DNA from: Oceanospirillaceae bacterium
GTDB taxonomy: Bacteria > Pseudomonadota > Gammaproteobacteria > Pseudomonadales > Balneatricaceae
DNA length: 31,975 nucleotides
Reading direction: 5' to 3'
Assembly: GCA_003523085.1 (NCBI GenBank)
Contig: DPHD01000038.1
Span: forward strand, 20,364 to 52,338
The position numbers and the translations under genes were made by a program. Under the pieces are notes generated by a model, which saw only the letters and a list, made by a program, of their open reading frames with translations, was not told the origin of the DNA and made no database searches. The stretch's first letter is position 1. Each line of letters begins with the position of its first letter. Below, piece after piece: positions 6,993 through 15,836 of the stretch.

Positions 6993-9356
6993 ATGACCTA
7001 CGCCTTTTTTGCCACTTGTCCCAAAGCCATGGAGTCTATCCTAGCGGATGAACTTAGCCCCTTAGGTGCTGAAGATCTCAAGCTTACCCAAGGTGGCGTG
7101 TATTTTAATGGTGATTTAAAGGTAGGCTACAGCGCTTGCTTGTGGAGCCGTTTGGCGAACCGTGTATTGATGTTGTTACACGATGAAGCTGTCGATAGCG
7201 TGGATGAGCTTTATGACGCCATAGGTAAGGTGGATTGGACCGAACACTTTGATAGTGATCAAACATTCTTAGTCGACTACGCAGGTCGGATGCGGGGCAT
7301 AGACAATACTCACTTTGGTGCCCTTAAGGTCAAGGACGCCATTGTGGATCAGTTCCGTGCCAAAGGTGAGCTGCGACCCAATATCTCCAAACAAGAACCT
7401 GATGTTCGAATTAATGTGTTTGTGACCAAAGGTCGGGTGCGTATTAGCTTAGATTTATCTGGCGAGAGCTTGCATAAACGTGGTTATCGCAAAGAAGGTG
7501 GTATGGCACCACTTAAAGAAAACTTAGCTGCAGCACTGTTGATTCGTGCTGGCTGGCCAGCCATGGCTGCCGCTGGGAAGCCGTTAATGGACCCTATGTG
7601 TGGTTCGGGTACGTTTTTGATCGAAGCGGCCATGATGGCCTCTGACACGGCGCCTGGTTTGTTAAGGTGGCGTTTTGGTCTACAAACGTGGAAGCAACAC
7701 AATGTAGAGCTATGGCGTGAAGTTTGGGATGCCGCAGAGCTACGCAGAGAAGCAGGCGAAGCCGCTTCTAGCAGCGAAATTCATGGCTATGACGGGCAGC
7801 CAAAAGCGGTCTCCAAGTGTCGTGAAAACCTAAAGCAAGCCGGCATGACAGACCGTATTCGCGTTAGTCATCGAGAGCTTAAAGATTTAAAACCCTTGAC
7901 TCACAAGGCCGAGCAGCAGGTGGGCTTGGTGATTACTAACCCACCTTACGGCGAGCGTTTAAGTGAAGTGGCCGACATTCAGTACTTGTACCAGCACTTA
8001 GGTGAACGCCTAAGTCAGGATTTTGTTGGCTGGCGGTTAGGTGTATTTACTGGCAACTTAGAGCTAGGCAAAGCAGTGGGTTTGCGCTCCCATAAGCAAT
8101 ATGCCTTCTACAATGGAGCCATTAAAAGTTCATTGTTGATGTATAACCTGGAAGCCACTAACCGCTTTGCAGATCGTCGACAAGCCAGCGGTGAAATTCC
8201 ATTGCAGGCCCTCAGTGAAGGGGCACAAATGTTTGTCAACCGGGTGGTGAAAAACCGCAAGCAGTTAAGTAAATGGGTGAAGCAGCAGAACATTGAATGC
8301 TATCGTTTATACGATGCCGATATGCCTGAGTATGCTGTGGCTATTGATGTCTATGGCGATTGGTTGCATGTACAAGAATATGCCGCGCCTAAGACCGTTG
8401 ACGCTGACAAGGCTCAACGACGTTTAGAAGAGGTGATGCTGGCATTGCCACAAGCGATGCAGATTCCAGCCGAACGTATTGTGTTGAAGCAACGTCGCCA
8501 ACAAACCGGCAAAGACCAATACCAAACACACGATGAGAAAGGCGAGTATATACAGGTGCAGGAGGGTGGCTGTAAGTTGCTGGTCAATCTTAATGATTAC
8601 TTAGACACGGGCTTGTTTTTAGACCATCGGCCAGTGCGTCAAAAAATTCAACAACAGGCCCACGCTAAGCGTTTCTTGAATTTATTTTGTTATACCGGCA
8701 CCGCAACCATGCATGCCATACAAGGCGGTGCCCACAAGTCCCTAAGTGTGGACATGTCTGCGACTTATTTGTCCTGGGGTAAAAAGAACCTTGCTTTAAA
8801 CGGTTTTAGCGATCAAGTGCATCGTTTTGAACAGCATGACTGTATGGAGTTTATTAAGAGCCATAAAGGAGAATATGACCTAATTTTCCTTGATCCACCC
8901 ACCTTTTCCAACTCCAAGAAAATGGTCGGTGTATTAGATGTGCAGCGTGACCATGCATGGATGATCCACAAGGTGATGGACTTGTTAGCCGAAGACGGGC
9001 TGTTAATCTTCTCGACGAATTACCGTCGCTTTGAATTGGATGAAAAGGTAGAGCAACACAACCACGTTGTGGACATTAGCGAACAAACCTTAGACAAGGA
9101 CTTTGCACGCAATAAAAAAATTCACCGTTGTTGGGAAATTCGTAAGTATAAGCCTGAAGTGGTGGTGGAGTCGGAATTCTATAGCGCAGATTATGCAACC
9201 TCTCAACCTGCCGCTAAGGCTAGGCAAGCCGCCCAGTTGGCTGATAAGCCTGTTGCGCGAACTGAAGTGGAGGCTGCTAAACCAGAAGTTAAGCAGGAAG
9301 TGACGCGAGCAACCAAGGACAAAGCGAACTTTAATCCTTGGTTAGATAAAGGCTAG
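6993..9356 (+). CDS. rlmL: Bifunctional 23S rRNA methyltransferase RlmKL (m2G2445 / m7G2069)
   Basis: Fused enzyme that methylates two guanines of 23S rRNA with S-adenosylmethionine. The N-terminal THUMP domain (about residues 45-155) binds RNA. The RlmL half has DPMCGSGTFLIEAA and the catalytic NPPYGER near residue 316. The RlmK half has FLNLFCYTGTATMHA and LDPPTFSNSKK near residue 632. I chose ATG 6993 (787 residues) because the reading upstream to GTG 6912 crosses the promoter and hairpin and does not match the family start MTYAFFATCPKAMES. After the usual end near IHRCWEIRK there is an extra Ala/Lys/Glu-rich tail of about 65 residues, probably disordered. It converges on amt with a 7-base gap. 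Confidence 0.95.
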   Translation: MTYAFFATCPKAMESILADELSPLGAEDLKLTQGGVYFNGDLKVGYSACLWSRLANRVLMLLHDEAVDSVDELYDAIGKVDWTEHFDSDQTFLVDYAGRMRGIDNTHFGALKVKDAIVDQFRAKGELRPNISKQEPDVRINVFVTKGRVRISLDLSGESLHKRGYRKEGGMAPLKENLAAALLIRAGWPAMAAAGKPLMDPMCGSGTFLIEAAMMASDTAPGLLRWRFGLQTWKQHNVELWREVWDAAELRREAGEAASSSEIHGYDGQPKAVSKCRENLKQAGMTDRIRVSHRELKDLKPLTHKAEQQVGLVITNPPYGERLSEVADIQYLYQHLGERLSQDFVGWRLGVFTGNLELGKAVGLRSHKQYAFYNGAIKSSLLMYNLEATNRFADRRQASGEIPLQALSEGAQMFVNRVVKNRKQLSKWVKQQNIECYRLYDADMPEYAVAIDVYGDWLHVQEYAAPKTVDADKAQRRLEEVMLALPQAMQIPAERIVLKQRRQQTGKDQYQTHDEKGEYIQVQEGGCKLLVNLNDYLDTGLFLDHRPVRQKIQQQAHAKRFLNLFCYTGTATMHAIQGGAHKSLSVDMSATYLSWGKKNLALNGFSDQVHRFEQHDCMEFIKSHKGEYDLIFLDPPTFSNSKKMVGVLDVQRDHAWMIHKVMDLLAEDGLLIFSTNYRRFELDEKVEQHNHVVDISEQTLDKDFARNKKIHRCWEIRKYKPEVVVESEFYSADYATSQPAAKARQAAQLADKPVARTEVEAAKPEVKQEVTRATKDKANFNPWLDKG

Positions 9357-9363
9357 CGGCTAG

Positions 9364-10572
9364 TTAATCCGTCGACGTAGCGCCGATTTTATGAATACTT
9401 AAGTCGGCGCCGTTAAACTCTTGTTCTTCGCTTAAGCGTAAACCTACCGCCATTTTCACACCGCCATACACCAGAATACCACCGACCACTGCGATGGTTA
9501 GGCCGAGTGCCGTACCTATCAGTTGCGACATCAAGCTCACACCACCTAACCCGCCTAAGGCTTCTAAACCGAAGATGCCCGCGGCAATGCCACCCCACAC
9601 GCCACACAAGCCGTGTAATGGCCACACACCAAGTACGTCATCGATCTTCCAGCGGTTTTGAGTGAGGATGAAGGCATACACAAACAAGCCGCCAGCAATT
9701 AAGCCTACAGCTAAGGCGCCGATGGGGTGCATTAGGTCAGAACCGGCGCATACGGCCACTAGGCCTGCCAATGGGCCGTTGTGGACGAAACCTGGGTCAT
9801 TTTTACCCACCACCAAGGCAGCGATCGTACCGCCAGCCATGGCCATGAGTGTGTTAACTGCCACCAAGCCACTGATGCCGTCTAAGGTTTGTGCAGACAT
9901 GACGTTGAAGCCAAACCAACCGATGGTCAATATCCAAGAACCCAGGGCTAAAAACGGGATGCTGGACGGTGCAAATGCCATTAACTTACCTTTGCGGTAG
10001 CGGCCATTACGAGTGCCTAGTAACACCACGGCTACTAATGCCAACCAGCCACCTACGCCATGTACAACCACGGAGCCCGCAAAATCGTGAAAGCCTGCGC
10101 CAAAGCTGGCTTCTAACCAGCTTTGGAAGCCGTAATTGCCATTCCAGGCAATGCCCTCGAACAATGGGTACACCAAGCCTACGGTTAACGCAGAGGCGAC
10201 TAACAATGGCCAGAAGCGAGCTCGCTCCGCAATGCCGCCAGAAATAATCGCCGGTATGGCGGCAGCAAAGGTCATTAAGAAGAAGAACTTTACTAGTTCA
10301 TAACCGTTGTTGGCACTGAGTGCTTGCGCACTGGCAAAGAAGTGTTGGTCATATGCGACCCAATAACCTACAAAAAAGTATGCTAGGCAAGAAAAACCAA
10401 AGTCGGTCATGATCTTAACGAGGGCGTTAACTTGGTTTTTGTGGCGTACGGTGCCGACCTCTAAAAAGGCGAAGCCCGCATGCATGGCAAGCACCATAAT
10501 GGCGCCCAGTAAAATAAATAAGGTGTTGGAACTTTGCACCAGGGTGGCGACTGCGCTAGTTGTAGTATCCAA
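9364..10572 (-). CDS. amt: Ammonium transporter (Amt family)
   Basis: Inner-membrane channel-type transporter for ammonium, with 11 expected helices in 402 residues. The pore twin histidines are His171 (DFAGSVVVHGVGG) and His320 (WPLHGLCGVWGG); Asp163, which supports the ammonium site, is present. The opening GAIMVLAMHAGFAFLEVG and the C-terminal acidic segment are characteristic. The start is TTG (complement of 10570-10572): AGGAG lies 5 bases before it and no better ATG is near. No glnK gene adjoins, unlike the common glnK-amtB pair. A sigma-54 type promoter and an NtrC-like dyad upstream suggest induction under nitrogen limitation. Confidence 0.94.
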   Translation of the reverse strand: MDTTTSAVATLVQSSNTLFILLGAIMVLAMHAGFAFLEVGTVRHKNQVNALVKIMTDFGFSCLAYFFVGYWVAYDQHFFASAQALSANNGYELVKFFFLMTFAAAIPAIISGGIAERARFWPLLVASALTVGLVYPLFEGIAWNGNYGFQSWLEASFGAGFHDFAGSVVVHGVGGWLALVAVVLLGTRNGRYRKGKLMAFAPSSIPFLALGSWILTIGWFGFNVMSAQTLDGISGLVAVNTLMAMAGGTIAALVVGKNDPGFVHNGPLAGLVAVCAGSDLMHPIGALAVGLIAGGLFVYAFILTQNRWKIDDVLGVWPLHGLCGVWGGIAAGIFGLEALGGLGGVSLMSQLIGTALGLTIAVVGGILVYGGVKMAVGLRLSEEQEFNGADLSIHKIGATSTD

Positions 10573-10606
10573 GGTAACTCCTAGATGTAGCTGACTTTAT
10601 TAATAT

Positions 10607-10621
10607 GCACTCTATTGGTGC
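10607..10621. promoter_or_regulatory. NtrC-like dyad upstream of amt
   Basis: GCACTCTATTGGTGC: arms GCAC and GTGC separated by 7 bases, the layout of NtrC (GlnG) enhancer sites. It lies 35 bases before the amt start, downstream of the sigma-54 type promoter at 10698-10713, which is an unusual order for an activator site. Confidence 0.5.
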
Positions 10622-10697
10622 GTTCGAGCTGCTTGGCTGACAGTTAATGGTGCGTAAAGGCACGCATCCGCTGTTAGTAAGCCGTTACCGTTATTAT

Positions 10698-10713
10698 TGC
10701 AAAGAGTGTGCCA
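10698..10713 (-). promoter_or_regulatory. Sigma-54 (RpoN) type promoter for amt
   Basis: Read on the minus strand, TGGCACACTCTTTGCA matches the -24/-12 consensus TGGCAC-N5-TTGCA exactly, with GG and GC 10 bases apart. Transcription would start near 10687, leaving a leader of about 115 bases before the amt TTG. Confidence 0.7.
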
Positions 10714-10732
10714 GTTGAGTGATAAACAGGCA

Positions 10733-10757
10733 TAAAAAAACCACCCGAAGGTGGTTT
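10733..10757 (-). terminator. Intrinsic terminator of gltA
   Basis: Stem AAAACCACC / GGTGGTTTT around TTCG (minus-strand sense), followed by a run of seven T on the minus strand. It starts about 20 bases after the gltA stop. Confidence 0.88.
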
Positions 10758-10779
10758 TAAGGCTGCCAAGTAAGGCAGG

Positions 10780-12057
10780 CTACTTGGTAGGGTATGAGCG
10801 CTGAGGTTCGCCTGTATATAGCTGACGAGGACGGCCGATACGGTACGAGCTGTTAAGCATTTCGTGCCAGTGGGAAATCCAACCAACTGTACGTGCTAGG
10901 GCGAAAATTACCGTAAACATCGACGTTGGGATGCCGATAGCCTTAAGGATGATGCCAGAGTAAAAGTCTACGTTAGGGTAAAGTTTACGCTGAATAAAGT
11001 ACTCATCTTCTAAAGCGATTTGCTCTAGGCGCTTAGCAATTTGAAGTAATGGGTCGTTCTCTACGCCCAGTAGCTCTAATACTTCGTCGCAGGTTTCGCG
11101 CATTACCGTGGCACGTGGGTCAAAGTTCTTGTAAACGCGGTGGCCAAAGCCCATCAGGCGGAATGGGTCGTCTTTATCTTTGGCTTTGGCAACAAAGGCA
11201 TCGATGTTTGATACGTCGCCAATTTCTTCTAGCATGTCCAGTACGGCTTCGTTAGCGCCGCCATGGGCAGGGCCCCATAGGGCGGCTATGCCTGAGGCGA
11301 TACATGCAAATGGGTTGGCGCCCGAAGAGCCAGCCAAACGAACAGTAGAGGTTGAGGCGTTTTGCTCGTGGTCGGCGTGCAGCATAAAGATTTTGTCCAT
11401 GGCGCGGGCCAAGACAGGGTCGATTTTGCTTTCCGCTGTAGGTGTGCCAAACATCATGTGCAAGAAGTTTTCGGCATAGTTTAAATCATCGCGCGGATAG
11501 ATAAACGGCTGGCCAATAGAGTACTTGTAGCACATGGCTGCCAAGGTCGGCATTTTTGCAATCAAGCGGTGAATGGCTTTTTCGCGGTGATCTGGATTCG
11601 CGTTATCTAATTTATCATGGTAGAAGGATGATAAGGCACCGACAACACCACACATGATGGCCATTGGATGTGCATCACGGCGGAAACCGTTGAAGAAGTG
11701 GGTGAGCTGCTCATGCACCATGGTGTTGTTGGTGATGTTAGCGGTAAATTCTTCTAGTTGCTCGGCTGTTGGAAGCTCGCCGTGCACCAATAGGTAGCAG
11801 GTTTCAAGGTAGTTGGAGTTAGCAGCCAAATCTTCGATGGCATAACCGCGATGTAATAAAATGCCGTTATCGCCGTCAATGTAGGTGATTTTAGATTCAC
11901 ATGACGCAGTCGACACAAATCCTGGGTCGTAGGTAAATAGGCCTTTGCTTACTAGTTGGCGTACATCGATTACATCGGGGCCAGTGCTGCCAGAATAGAT
12001 GGGCAGTTCAATGGGGTCCATACCTTCTACGTGAAGAGTGGCTTTTCTGTCGGACAT
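10780..12057 (-). CDS. gltA: Citrate synthase (type II)
   Basis: Condenses oxaloacetate with acetyl-CoA to citrate, the entry step of the TCA cycle. The 425 residues match the usual length of the hexameric, NADH-sensitive gammaproteobacterial type. Catalytic residues are visible: His265 in WGPAHGGANEAV, His306 in MGFGHRVYKNFDPRA and Asp364 in the NVDFYSG segment. The N-terminal beta domain typical of this type (residues 1-50) is present. The ATG (complement of 12055-12057) has TAGGAG at 12065-12070 upstream. It is divergent from sdhC across a 477-base control region and ends at a strong hairpin terminator. Confidence 0.97.
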   Translation of the reverse strand: MSDRKATLHVEGMDPIELPIYSGSTGPDVIDVRQLVSKGLFTYDPGFVSTASCESKITYIDGDNGILLHRGYAIEDLAANSNYLETCYLLVHGELPTAEQLEEFTANITNNTMVHEQLTHFFNGFRRDAHPMAIMCGVVGALSSFYHDKLDNANPDHREKAIHRLIAKMPTLAAMCYKYSIGQPFIYPRDDLNYAENFLHMMFGTPTAESKIDPVLARAMDKIFMLHADHEQNASTSTVRLAGSSGANPFACIASGIAALWGPAHGGANEAVLDMLEEIGDVSNIDAFVAKAKDKDDPFRLMGFGHRVYKNFDPRATVMRETCDEVLELLGVENDPLLQIAKRLEQIALEDEYFIQRKLYPNVDFYSGIILKAIGIPTSMFTVIFALARTVGWISHWHEMLNSSYRIGRPRQLYTGEPQRSYPTK

Positions 12058-12099
12058 TTCGTGGCTCCTAAAAGGTTGAATTGGAGTATTGGCTGGGTT

Positions 12100-12139
12100 A
12101 GTACCAAATATCGGGGGCTACTATAGCGTCAGTACCAAA
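12100..12139. repeat. Direct repeat AGTACCAAA, two copies 31 bp apart, at the gltA promoter
   Basis: AGTACCAAA occurs at 12100-12108 and 12131-12139, three helical turns apart and on the same face of the DNA, flanking the candidate gltA -10. It could be an operator for an unknown regulator. Confidence 0.5.
12120..12125 (-). promoter_or_regulatory. Candidate gltA -10 element
   Basis: TATAGT on the minus strand, about 62 bases before the gltA ATG. The -35 region is poor, so an activator would be needed or another start is used. Confidence 0.35.
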
Positions 12140-12410
12140 CAAAAAACAGCGGACGAAAGTCGTACGCCTCCAAAAACTGGAGCCTATCTTACCTTAGTTA
12201 GGGCTTAGAGGTGATTCGGTATACTGATTGTAGGTATAACTACTAGTGATATAGAAGGTTGTTGCTACAAAGCTAGGGTTATATGATCCGCTTATTGAGG
12301 CGTTTTGTAAAGGGTTATTGATTGTAAGGGCTTACGGATAATCCCTTGCTGCTTGGTTTTAGGGTCATGTATAGCGCCATAAATGATTTCATATACGACT
12401 AAAGGTTGCG

Positions 12411-12439
12411 TTGTTTTCTGTCCTTCAAATCACTATACT
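12411..12439 (+). promoter_or_regulatory. sdhCDAB promoter
   Basis: TTGTTT (12411-12416), 17-base spacer, TATACT (12434-12439). The start of transcription would be near 12446, leaving a leader of about 90 bases before the sdhC GTG. Confidence 0.6.
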
Positions 12440-12534
12440 TGCGCCCTACGTGACGCTTACAGCTAAGTGAGTGTCGATTTAACGTAGTGATTGTATCTTT
12501 AGTTAACCCTAATTTCAGCCAAGAGCAGGTAGCC

Positions 12535-12912
12535 GTGAGCGATAAAAGACCCGTTAACCTTGATTTAGGCACATTCAAACACCCACTTATTTCGGTGGTT
12601 TCTATCAGTCACCGTATTTCTGGTGTGGTGTTGTTTGTTGGCCTTGTTTTCCTTTTCTGTTTGTTTGATACGTCCTTGAATGGTGCAGCAGGTTTTGCTG
12701 CTGCCCAAGACACCTTGCAAACCAGTTTCGTTGCCCAGTTTATTACGTGGGGCCTGTTGAGCGCACTAGGGTTTCACTTTAGTGCCGGTATGAAGCACCT
12801 AGTAATGGACGTTGGTGTTGGTGAAGAACTCGATTCTGCCAACAATGCCGCCAAAATGGTTGTTGGCCTTACCGTGGTATTGGCTGTATTAGCAGGAGTT
12901 TGGGTATGGTAA
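12535..12912 (+). CDS. sdhC: Succinate dehydrogenase cytochrome b556 subunit
   Basis: One of the two membrane anchors of complex II; it shares heme b and the quinone site with SdhD. The 125 residues start MSDKRPVNLDLGTF, a family opening, then SISHRISG (quinone-site Ser and Arg) and three helices; the heme-ligand histidine is in the segment HFSAGMKHLVMD. I place the start at GTG 12535, with GAGCAGG at 12523-12529. The frame is also open from GTG 12487, but those 16 extra residues have no family counterpart. The 3' end overlaps sdhD by 7 bases. Confidence 0.92.
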   Translation: MSDKRPVNLDLGTFKHPLISVVSISHRISGVVLFVGLVFLFCLFDTSLNGAAGFAAAQDTLQTSFVAQFITWGLLSALGFHFSAGMKHLVMDVGVGEELDSANNAAKMVVGLTVVLAVLAGVWVW

Positions 12913-13253
12913 CTACAATTACGAGCTACGGTCGAAGCGGTTTAGCCGACTGGTTAGTTCAACGTATAAGCGCTGTTGTTCTGGCCGTATATTCGCTGTT
13001 TATGGTGGCTTATCTGCTGCTTAATCCACAATTAGACTACCCCCAATGGGACGCCTTATTCGGCATGACCAGTATGCGCATCTTTAGTTTAATGGCGCTA
13101 TTGTCTCTAGGCGCCCATTGTTGGATTGGTTTGTGGTCGGTGTCTACCGATTATATCAAGCCGTTTGTCTTTCGTTTTGTATTTCAAATGGTAATCGGCG
13201 CATTAATGTTCGTCTATACCGTTTGGGGTGTTCAGTTGTTATGGGGTCTATAA
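12906..13253 (+). CDS. sdhD: Succinate dehydrogenase hydrophobic membrane anchor subunit
   Basis: Second membrane anchor of complex II, 115 residues with three helices. The opening ends in SGLADWLVQRISAVVLAVYSLF, where the Arg-Ile-Ser segment is typical. LGAHCWIGLWSVSTDYIKP carries the histidine and the Asp-Tyr of the quinone site. I chose ATG 12906 with AGGAG (12894-12898) seven bases upstream; a TTG at 12900 is also in frame. It overlaps sdhC by 7 bases and is followed by sdhA after 3 bases. Confidence 0.92.
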   Translation: MVTTITSYGRSGLADWLVQRISAVVLAVYSLFMVAYLLLNPQLDYPQWDALFGMTSMRIFSLMALLSLGAHCWIGLWSVSTDYIKPFVFRFVFQMVIGALMFVYTVWGVQLLWGL

Positions 13254-13256
13254 GTC

Positions 13257-15032
13257 ATGTCTAACACGTTACGTAAAATGTCTTATGAAGCCATTGTAAT
13301 TGGTGGCGGTGGTGCAGGCATGCGCGCCGCATTGCAGTTGACCGAATCAGGTTTAAAAACAGCCTGTATTACTAAAGTATTTCCTACCCGTTCACACACG
13401 GTATCGGCACAAGGCGGAATTACCTGTGCTATCGCTAGTAACGACCCCAATGATGATTGGCGCTGGCATATGTACGATACCGTTAAAGGTTCGGACTATA
13501 TTGGCGACCAAGACGCCATAGAGTATATGTGTAGTGTAGGCCCTCAAGCGGTATTCGAGCTTGACCATATGGGTTTGCCGTTTTCACGCACTGAAGAAGG
13601 CCGCATTTACCAGCGTCCATTTGGCGGTCAGTCAAAGAATTTTGGTGAAGGTGGGCAAGCTGCACGTACCTGCGCCGCAGCCGACCGTACTGGCCACGCC
13701 TTGCTCCATGCCTTGTATCAGGGCAACTTGAAAGGCGGAACTACATTTTTAAACGAATGGTTTGCAGTGGATATGGTGCAAAATGATGATGGTGCCATCG
13801 TCGGTGTCATTGCTATTTGTATCGAGTCTGGAGAAACCGTTTATATCGAAGCTAAAGCCACGGTGTTAGCCACCGGTGGCGCAGGCCGTATTTTCCAATC
13901 AACCACTAATGCCCTGATTAACACGGGCGACGGCGTCGGTATGGGCTTGCGTATGGGGCTACCCGTGCAAGACATGGAAATGTGGCAGTTCCATCCTACC
14001 GGTATTGCCGGTGCTGGCGTGTTGGTGACCGAAGGCTGTCGAGGTGAGGGTGGTTATCTTATTAATAAGGACGGCGAACGCTTTATGGAGCGTTATGCGC
14101 CTAACGCTAAAGACCTTGCTGGTCGTGACGTGGTTGCCCGCTCCATGGTTATGGAAATCCTTGAAGGTCGTGGTTGTGGTGAAAATGGTGATCACGTATT
14201 TCTTAAGCTTGATCACCTCGGTGAAGAAGTGTTGGAAAGCCGCTTACCAGGTATCTGCGAATTATCGCGTACCTTCGCCCATGCCGATCCAGTATTCGAG
14301 CCTGTACCTGTAGTACCAACCTGTCACTATATGATGGGTGGTTTGCCGACTAATATCGGCGGTCAGGTGTTGTATCCAGAATCGGAAACAGAAACCCGTG
14401 TCATTGATGGCTTGTATGCCTGTGGCGAAGTGGCTTGTGTGTCGGTGCATGGTGCCAACCGGTTAGGTGGTAACTCGTTGTTAGACCTGGTTGTATTTGG
14501 TCGTGCTGCGGGTATTCAGATCGAAAAATCAATGCGTGAAGGCTATAAGGTTGAGTCGGCTACTCAGGCCAACTTAGATGCCGCTATGGCGCGATTGACC
14601 GCCTTGAATACATCTGAATCAGGCGAAAATATCTCTGACGTACGTGAAGAACTGCAGAAAACAATGCAGCTTTATTTTGGTGTGTTCCGCGAAGGCGAAA
14701 GCATGCAAAAAGGCTTAGGTCTGTTGCGTGAGTTGCGTCTCAAGGTCGACAATTTATACCTGAAAGATAAAACCGGCGCCTTTAACACCGACCGTATCGA
14801 AGCTCTTGAGTTACAAAACCTATTTGAAGTGGCGTTTGCTACGGCGATCGCGGCGGAAGAGCGTAAGGAAAGTCGAGGTGCTCACGCACGTAATGACTTC
14901 ACTGAACGTGATGACGAAAACTGGTTGAAGCATTCTGTGTACTATCCGACAGAAGAGCGAATTGGTAAGCGCGAGGTGAACTTCTCACCTAAGACCGTTG
15001 ACGCTTTCCCACCTAAAATTCGTACTTATTAA
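13257..15032 (+). CDS. sdhA: Succinate dehydrogenase flavoprotein subunit
   Basis: Catalytic subunit that oxidises succinate to fumarate and passes electrons to SdhB. The 591 residues contain the FAD-binding VIGGGGAGMRAAL (about residues 14-26), TRSHTVSAQGG with His47 for covalent FAD attachment, the substrate-site stretch FHPTGI, RGEGGYLIN, CHYMMGG with its histidine, and the late FAD motif HGANRLGGNSLLDLVVFG. Length and motifs are standard. The start is ATG 13257, directly after sdhD; the frame is open only 3 bases from the previous stop, so translation is probably coupled. Confidence 0.97.
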   Translation: MSNTLRKMSYEAIVIGGGGAGMRAALQLTESGLKTACITKVFPTRSHTVSAQGGITCAIASNDPNDDWRWHMYDTVKGSDYIGDQDAIEYMCSVGPQAVFELDHMGLPFSRTEEGRIYQRPFGGQSKNFGEGGQAARTCAAADRTGHALLHALYQGNLKGGTTFLNEWFAVDMVQNDDGAIVGVIAICIESGETVYIEAKATVLATGGAGRIFQSTTNALINTGDGVGMGLRMGLPVQDMEMWQFHPTGIAGAGVLVTEGCRGEGGYLINKDGERFMERYAPNAKDLAGRDVVARSMVMEILEGRGCGENGDHVFLKLDHLGEEVLESRLPGICELSRTFAHADPVFEPVPVVPTCHYMMGGLPTNIGGQVLYPESETETRVIDGLYACGEVACVSVHGANRLGGNSLLDLVVFGRAAGIQIEKSMREGYKVESATQANLDAAMARLTALNTSESGENISDVREELQKTMQLYFGVFREGESMQKGLGLLRELRLKVDNLYLKDKTGAFNTDRIEALELQNLFEVAFATAIAAEERKESRGAHARNDFTERDDENWLKHSVYYPTEERIGKREVNFSPKTVDAFPPKIRTY

Positions 15033-15043
15033 GGAGTAGTGAC

Positions 15044-15748
15044 ATGTTAACAGTAAGTGTATATCGCTATCACCCAGAGCTAGACAAAAAACCATACATG
15101 CAAGACTTTCAAGTGGATACCGGTGGTAAAGACTTGATGGTATTGGATGTGTTGAACATGCTTAAGGTCCAAGACAGTGGTTTGGCCTATCGTCGCTCAT
15201 GCCGAGAAGGTGTGTGTGGTTCCGACGGTATGAACATTAATGGCGTTAACGGTTTGGCTTGTATTACGCCGCTTTCTGCTTGTGTAAAAAACAATAAGCT
15301 AGTTTTGCGTCCGTTACCGGCATTGCCGGTTATCCGCGACTTGGTTATCGATATGGATCAGTTCTACAAGCAATACGAAAAGGTCAAGCCTTTCTTGTTG
15401 AACGATACTCCTGCACCCGCCATTGAGCGTTTGCAGTCGCCTGAAGAGCGCGCAAAGATAGATGGTCTATACGAGTGTATCTTGTGTGCCTGTTGTTCTA
15501 CAGCGTGTCCCTCTTTTTGGTGGAATCCGGATAAGTTTATTGGCCCGTCTGGTTTGCTACAGGCGTATCGCTTTTTAGCGGACAGCCGTGATACGGCAAC
15601 TGAAGAGCGATTAGCTGACTTGGATGATCCGTTTAGTGTGTTCCGTTGCCACGGTATAATGAACTGTGTCACCGTATGCCCTAAAGGCCTAAATCCAACT
15701 AAAGCCATTGGTCATATTCGTAATATGTTATTGGCACGAGCGACCTAG
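15044..15748 (+). CDS. sdhB: Succinate dehydrogenase iron-sulfur subunit
   Basis: Electron-transfer subunit of complex II with three clusters, 234 residues. The [2Fe-2S] site is CREGVCGSDGMNINGVNGLAC (in two parts: Cys53, Cys58, Asp61, Cys73), with aspartate in place of one cysteine as in the E. coli protein. CILCACCSTACP (Cys145-Cys155) and CHGIMNCVTVCPKGL (Cys202, 208, 212) serve the [4Fe-4S] and [3Fe-4S] clusters. Start ATG 15044 has AAGGAG (15031-15036), which overlaps the sdhA stop. No terminator follows, so transcription may continue into sucA. Confidence 0.97.
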   Translation: MLTVSVYRYHPELDKKPYMQDFQVDTGGKDLMVLDVLNMLKVQDSGLAYRRSCREGVCGSDGMNINGVNGLACITPLSACVKNNKLVLRPLPALPVIRDLVIDMDQFYKQYEKVKPFLLNDTPAPAIERLQSPEERAKIDGLYECILCACCSTACPSFWWNPDKFIGPSGLLQAYRFLADSRDTATEERLADLDDPFSVFRCHGIMNCVTVCPKGLNPTKAIGHIRNMLLARAT

Positions 15749-15836
15749 TTGATATCTGCGCTTGAGTTAGGGCTTTGTTAAACGGGCCCTAGTTCAGGCA
15801 TTTGGATATATAATTAGTTTTATTGCTTAACCCTGT

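Larger units (their letters stand above)
12058..12534. other. gltA-sdhC divergent control region
   Basis: This 477-base stretch has no convincing gene. It holds a good sdh promoter (12411-12439), a weaker gltA -10 (12120-12125, minus), two copies of AGTACCAAA 31 bases apart (12100-12108 and 12131-12139), an isolated TATACT at 12220, and an imperfect inverted repeat AAGGGTTAT / ATAATCCCTT around 12310-12346. The middle part (about 12150-12400) shows nothing else I can name. Confidence 0.6.

Noticed and set aside
12220..12225. TATACT as a second sdh promoter
   Set aside because: No -35 at a usable distance and more than 300 bases from the gene; the one at 12411-12439 is far better.
15767..15791. 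TAGGGC / GCCCTA inverted repeat after sdhB as a terminator
   Set aside because: Only 6 pairs around a 12-base loop and no T-run, so it is not a credible terminator.
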